A stretch of 6,925 nucleotides of DNA, taken from positions 1 to 6,925 of the forward strand of contig DBVL01000069.1 in assembly GCA_002308475.1 (NCBI GenBank), given 5' to 3'. Of this stretch, positions 6,044 to 6,925 are shown one piece after another. The notes beneath the pieces are model-generated. The model worked only from the letters and a program-made list of their open reading frames with translations, was not told where the DNA came from and made no database searches. Source of the DNA: Spirochaetales bacterium UBA1265. Its GTDB lineage: Bacteria > Spirochaetota > Spirochaetia > Sphaerochaetales > Sphaerochaetaceae. A program made the position numbers and the translations under genes. Within the stretch, counting starts at the first letter, position 1, and each line of letters starts with the position of its first letter.

Positions 6044-6925
6044 ATGACACTTGAAAACAGAGCTTTACTTGAGCAGCTCAAAACCGAATCCCAAGCAATC
6101 TGGAGGGGACTTTGACCCTGAGGGTCTGAAATCAAAACTCTCCGAACTTGAAAAACAAACACTTGAAGAAGGATTCTGGAACGACAAAAACCGTGCAGAT
6201 TCCGTTTTCTCACAGATGAACGCAATCAAGGATATAGTCATTCCTTTTGAAAAGCTTCTTTCAGATATTGATGAGACCTATGATTTGATAGCCCTCTACG
6301 AAGAGGAAGATGACAACAATCCTGATTATGCAGCAGAAGTAGATGAAAGGATTCTTCAGCTTGATAAGGACTTCAAGGTTCTCAAGCTCAAGACTCTTTT
6401 AAATGGCAAATATGATAAGGGAGATGTGTTTCTTACCATCCATGCAGGAGCAGGAGGAACTGAGGCCTGTGACTGGACTGGTATGCTTATGCGCATGTAC
6501 CTCAGATGGTGTGAAAAACACAAATTCAAGACTGAGATCCTGGATATGCTTGAAGATGAGGGTGGCTACAAGAGCGTTACCATTCAGGTTTCCGGGCCAT
6601 ATGCCTTCGGATATCTGAAAGGAGAAGCTGGAGTTCACAGGCTTGTAAGAATCTCTCCCTTTGACTCAAACGCCAGAAGACACACTTCTTTCTCCGCTGT
6701 ATATGCCTCTCCTGTAGTTGAGGACAATATTGATATTGAGATCAAGAGTGAGGATATCCGTATAGACACATACCGTGCAGGTGGAGCAGGTGGACAGCAC
6801 GTCAACAAGACTGACTCAGCTGTAAGAATAACCCATTTCCCAACAGGTATAGTTGTACAGTGTCAGAATGAGAGATCCCAGCAGATGAACAAAGAGTTCT
6901 GTTTCAAGATGCTGAGAAGCCGTCT
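6044..6925 (+). CDS. prfB: Peptide chain release factor 2, expressed by programmed +1 frameshift (3' end outside window)
   Basis: RF2 reads UAA and UGA in the ribosomal A site and releases the finished peptide. The gene starts with 23 zero-frame codons (6044-6112, ending WRGL), then meets TGA at 6113-6115. The rest continues in the +1 frame from GAC at 6114 (DPEGLKSKL...) to the window edge, giving 293 codons in total; full RF2 is usually about 365. The stop-recognition tripeptide SPF is at residues 204-206 and the hydrolysis motif GGQ at 249-251 (in [13 protein letters not shown]), each one residue from the E. coli RF2 positions. SPF rather than PxT excludes RF1. [12 protein letters not shown], before the SPF region, is also typical. 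Regulation is visible: low RF2 favours frameshifting and hence more RF2. The gene follows the GH57-like gene by two bases. Because the frames differ, a plain ORF caller would miss or truncate it. Confidence 0.96.
6102..6116 (+). promoter_or_regulatory. Programmed +1 frameshift site of prfB
   Basis: The sequence reads GGAGG (6102-6106) or GAGGGG (6103-6108), then CTT (6110-6112), TGA (6113-6115) and C (6116). This is the known RF2 recoding arrangement: an SD-like element pairs with 16S rRNA just upstream of CUU UGA C, the peptidyl-tRNA-Leu slips from CUU to UUU, and decoding resumes at GAC. In E. coli the element is AGGGGG with three bases before CTT; here GGAGG has a three-base spacer. A second zero-frame TGA follows at 6119-6121. 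Confidence 0.95.

Noticed and set aside
6113..6115. Possibility that the TGA in prfB is a disabling mutation (pseudogene)
   Set aside because: The surrounding GGAGG, spacer and CTT TGA C match the known RF2 recoding signal exactly, and the +1 frame is open and conserved to the window edge.
6399..6638. Overlapping 79- and 71-codon reading frames on both strands near the right end
   Set aside because: Both lie within prfB, whose +1 frame carries clear RF2 motifs across this stretch, so they are shadow frames.
1..6925. CRISPR arrays, insertion sequences, attachment sites, tRNA or rRNA genes
   Set aside because: No regularly spaced repeats, terminal inverted repeats, transposase motifs or tRNA-like cloverleaf sequences were seen, and almost every base is inside a recognisable coding region.

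Overview
The window is a densely coding piece of bacterial chromosome, AT-rich by eye (roughly 40% GC). No mobile element, CRISPR array, rRNA or tRNA is visible. The protein styles (poly(A) polymerase, HisRS and a degenerate GH57-like protein next to prfB) suggest a spirochaete of the Treponema group. That assignment rests on recognising family flavour, not on a search.

Layout, left to right. Bases 1-881 (minus) hold the N-terminal 293 codons of a DEAH-box helicase of the HrpA/HrpB type, cut by the window edge. Its ATG overlaps the TGA of hisS (histidyl-tRNA synthetase, minus, about 878-2152) as ATGA, so the two look like one transcription unit, hisS first. A short AT-rich gap (2153-2221) separates hisS from the divergent plus-strand poly(A) polymerase gene pcnB (2222-3397). 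pcnB runs tail-to-tail into a minus-strand gene for an unrecognised P-loop protein (3360-4208), with the two coding regions overlapping by 38 bases. A second AT-rich divergent gap (4209-4271) leads to a plus-strand GH57-like glucanotransferase homologue (4272-6041). Two bases later comes prfB (release factor 2, from 6044), which runs off the right edge.

Most of the genes concern RNA and translation: helicase, tRNA charging, RNA tailing and termination. The two most interesting points are the following. First, prfB is split between two frames and carries a textbook autoregulatory +1 frameshift site (SD-like GGAGG, then CTT TGA C), backed by a second in-frame TGA. Second, the GH57-like protein aligns without gaps to the start of the active 4-alpha-glucanotransferase/amylase family, but every catalytic motif I can align is replaced, which points to a pseudoenzyme. 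The P-loop protein joins a Walker A domain to a possible Asp23-like C-terminal domain and lacks a visible Shine-Dalgarno sequence. No stretch longer than 300 bases is without a gene.
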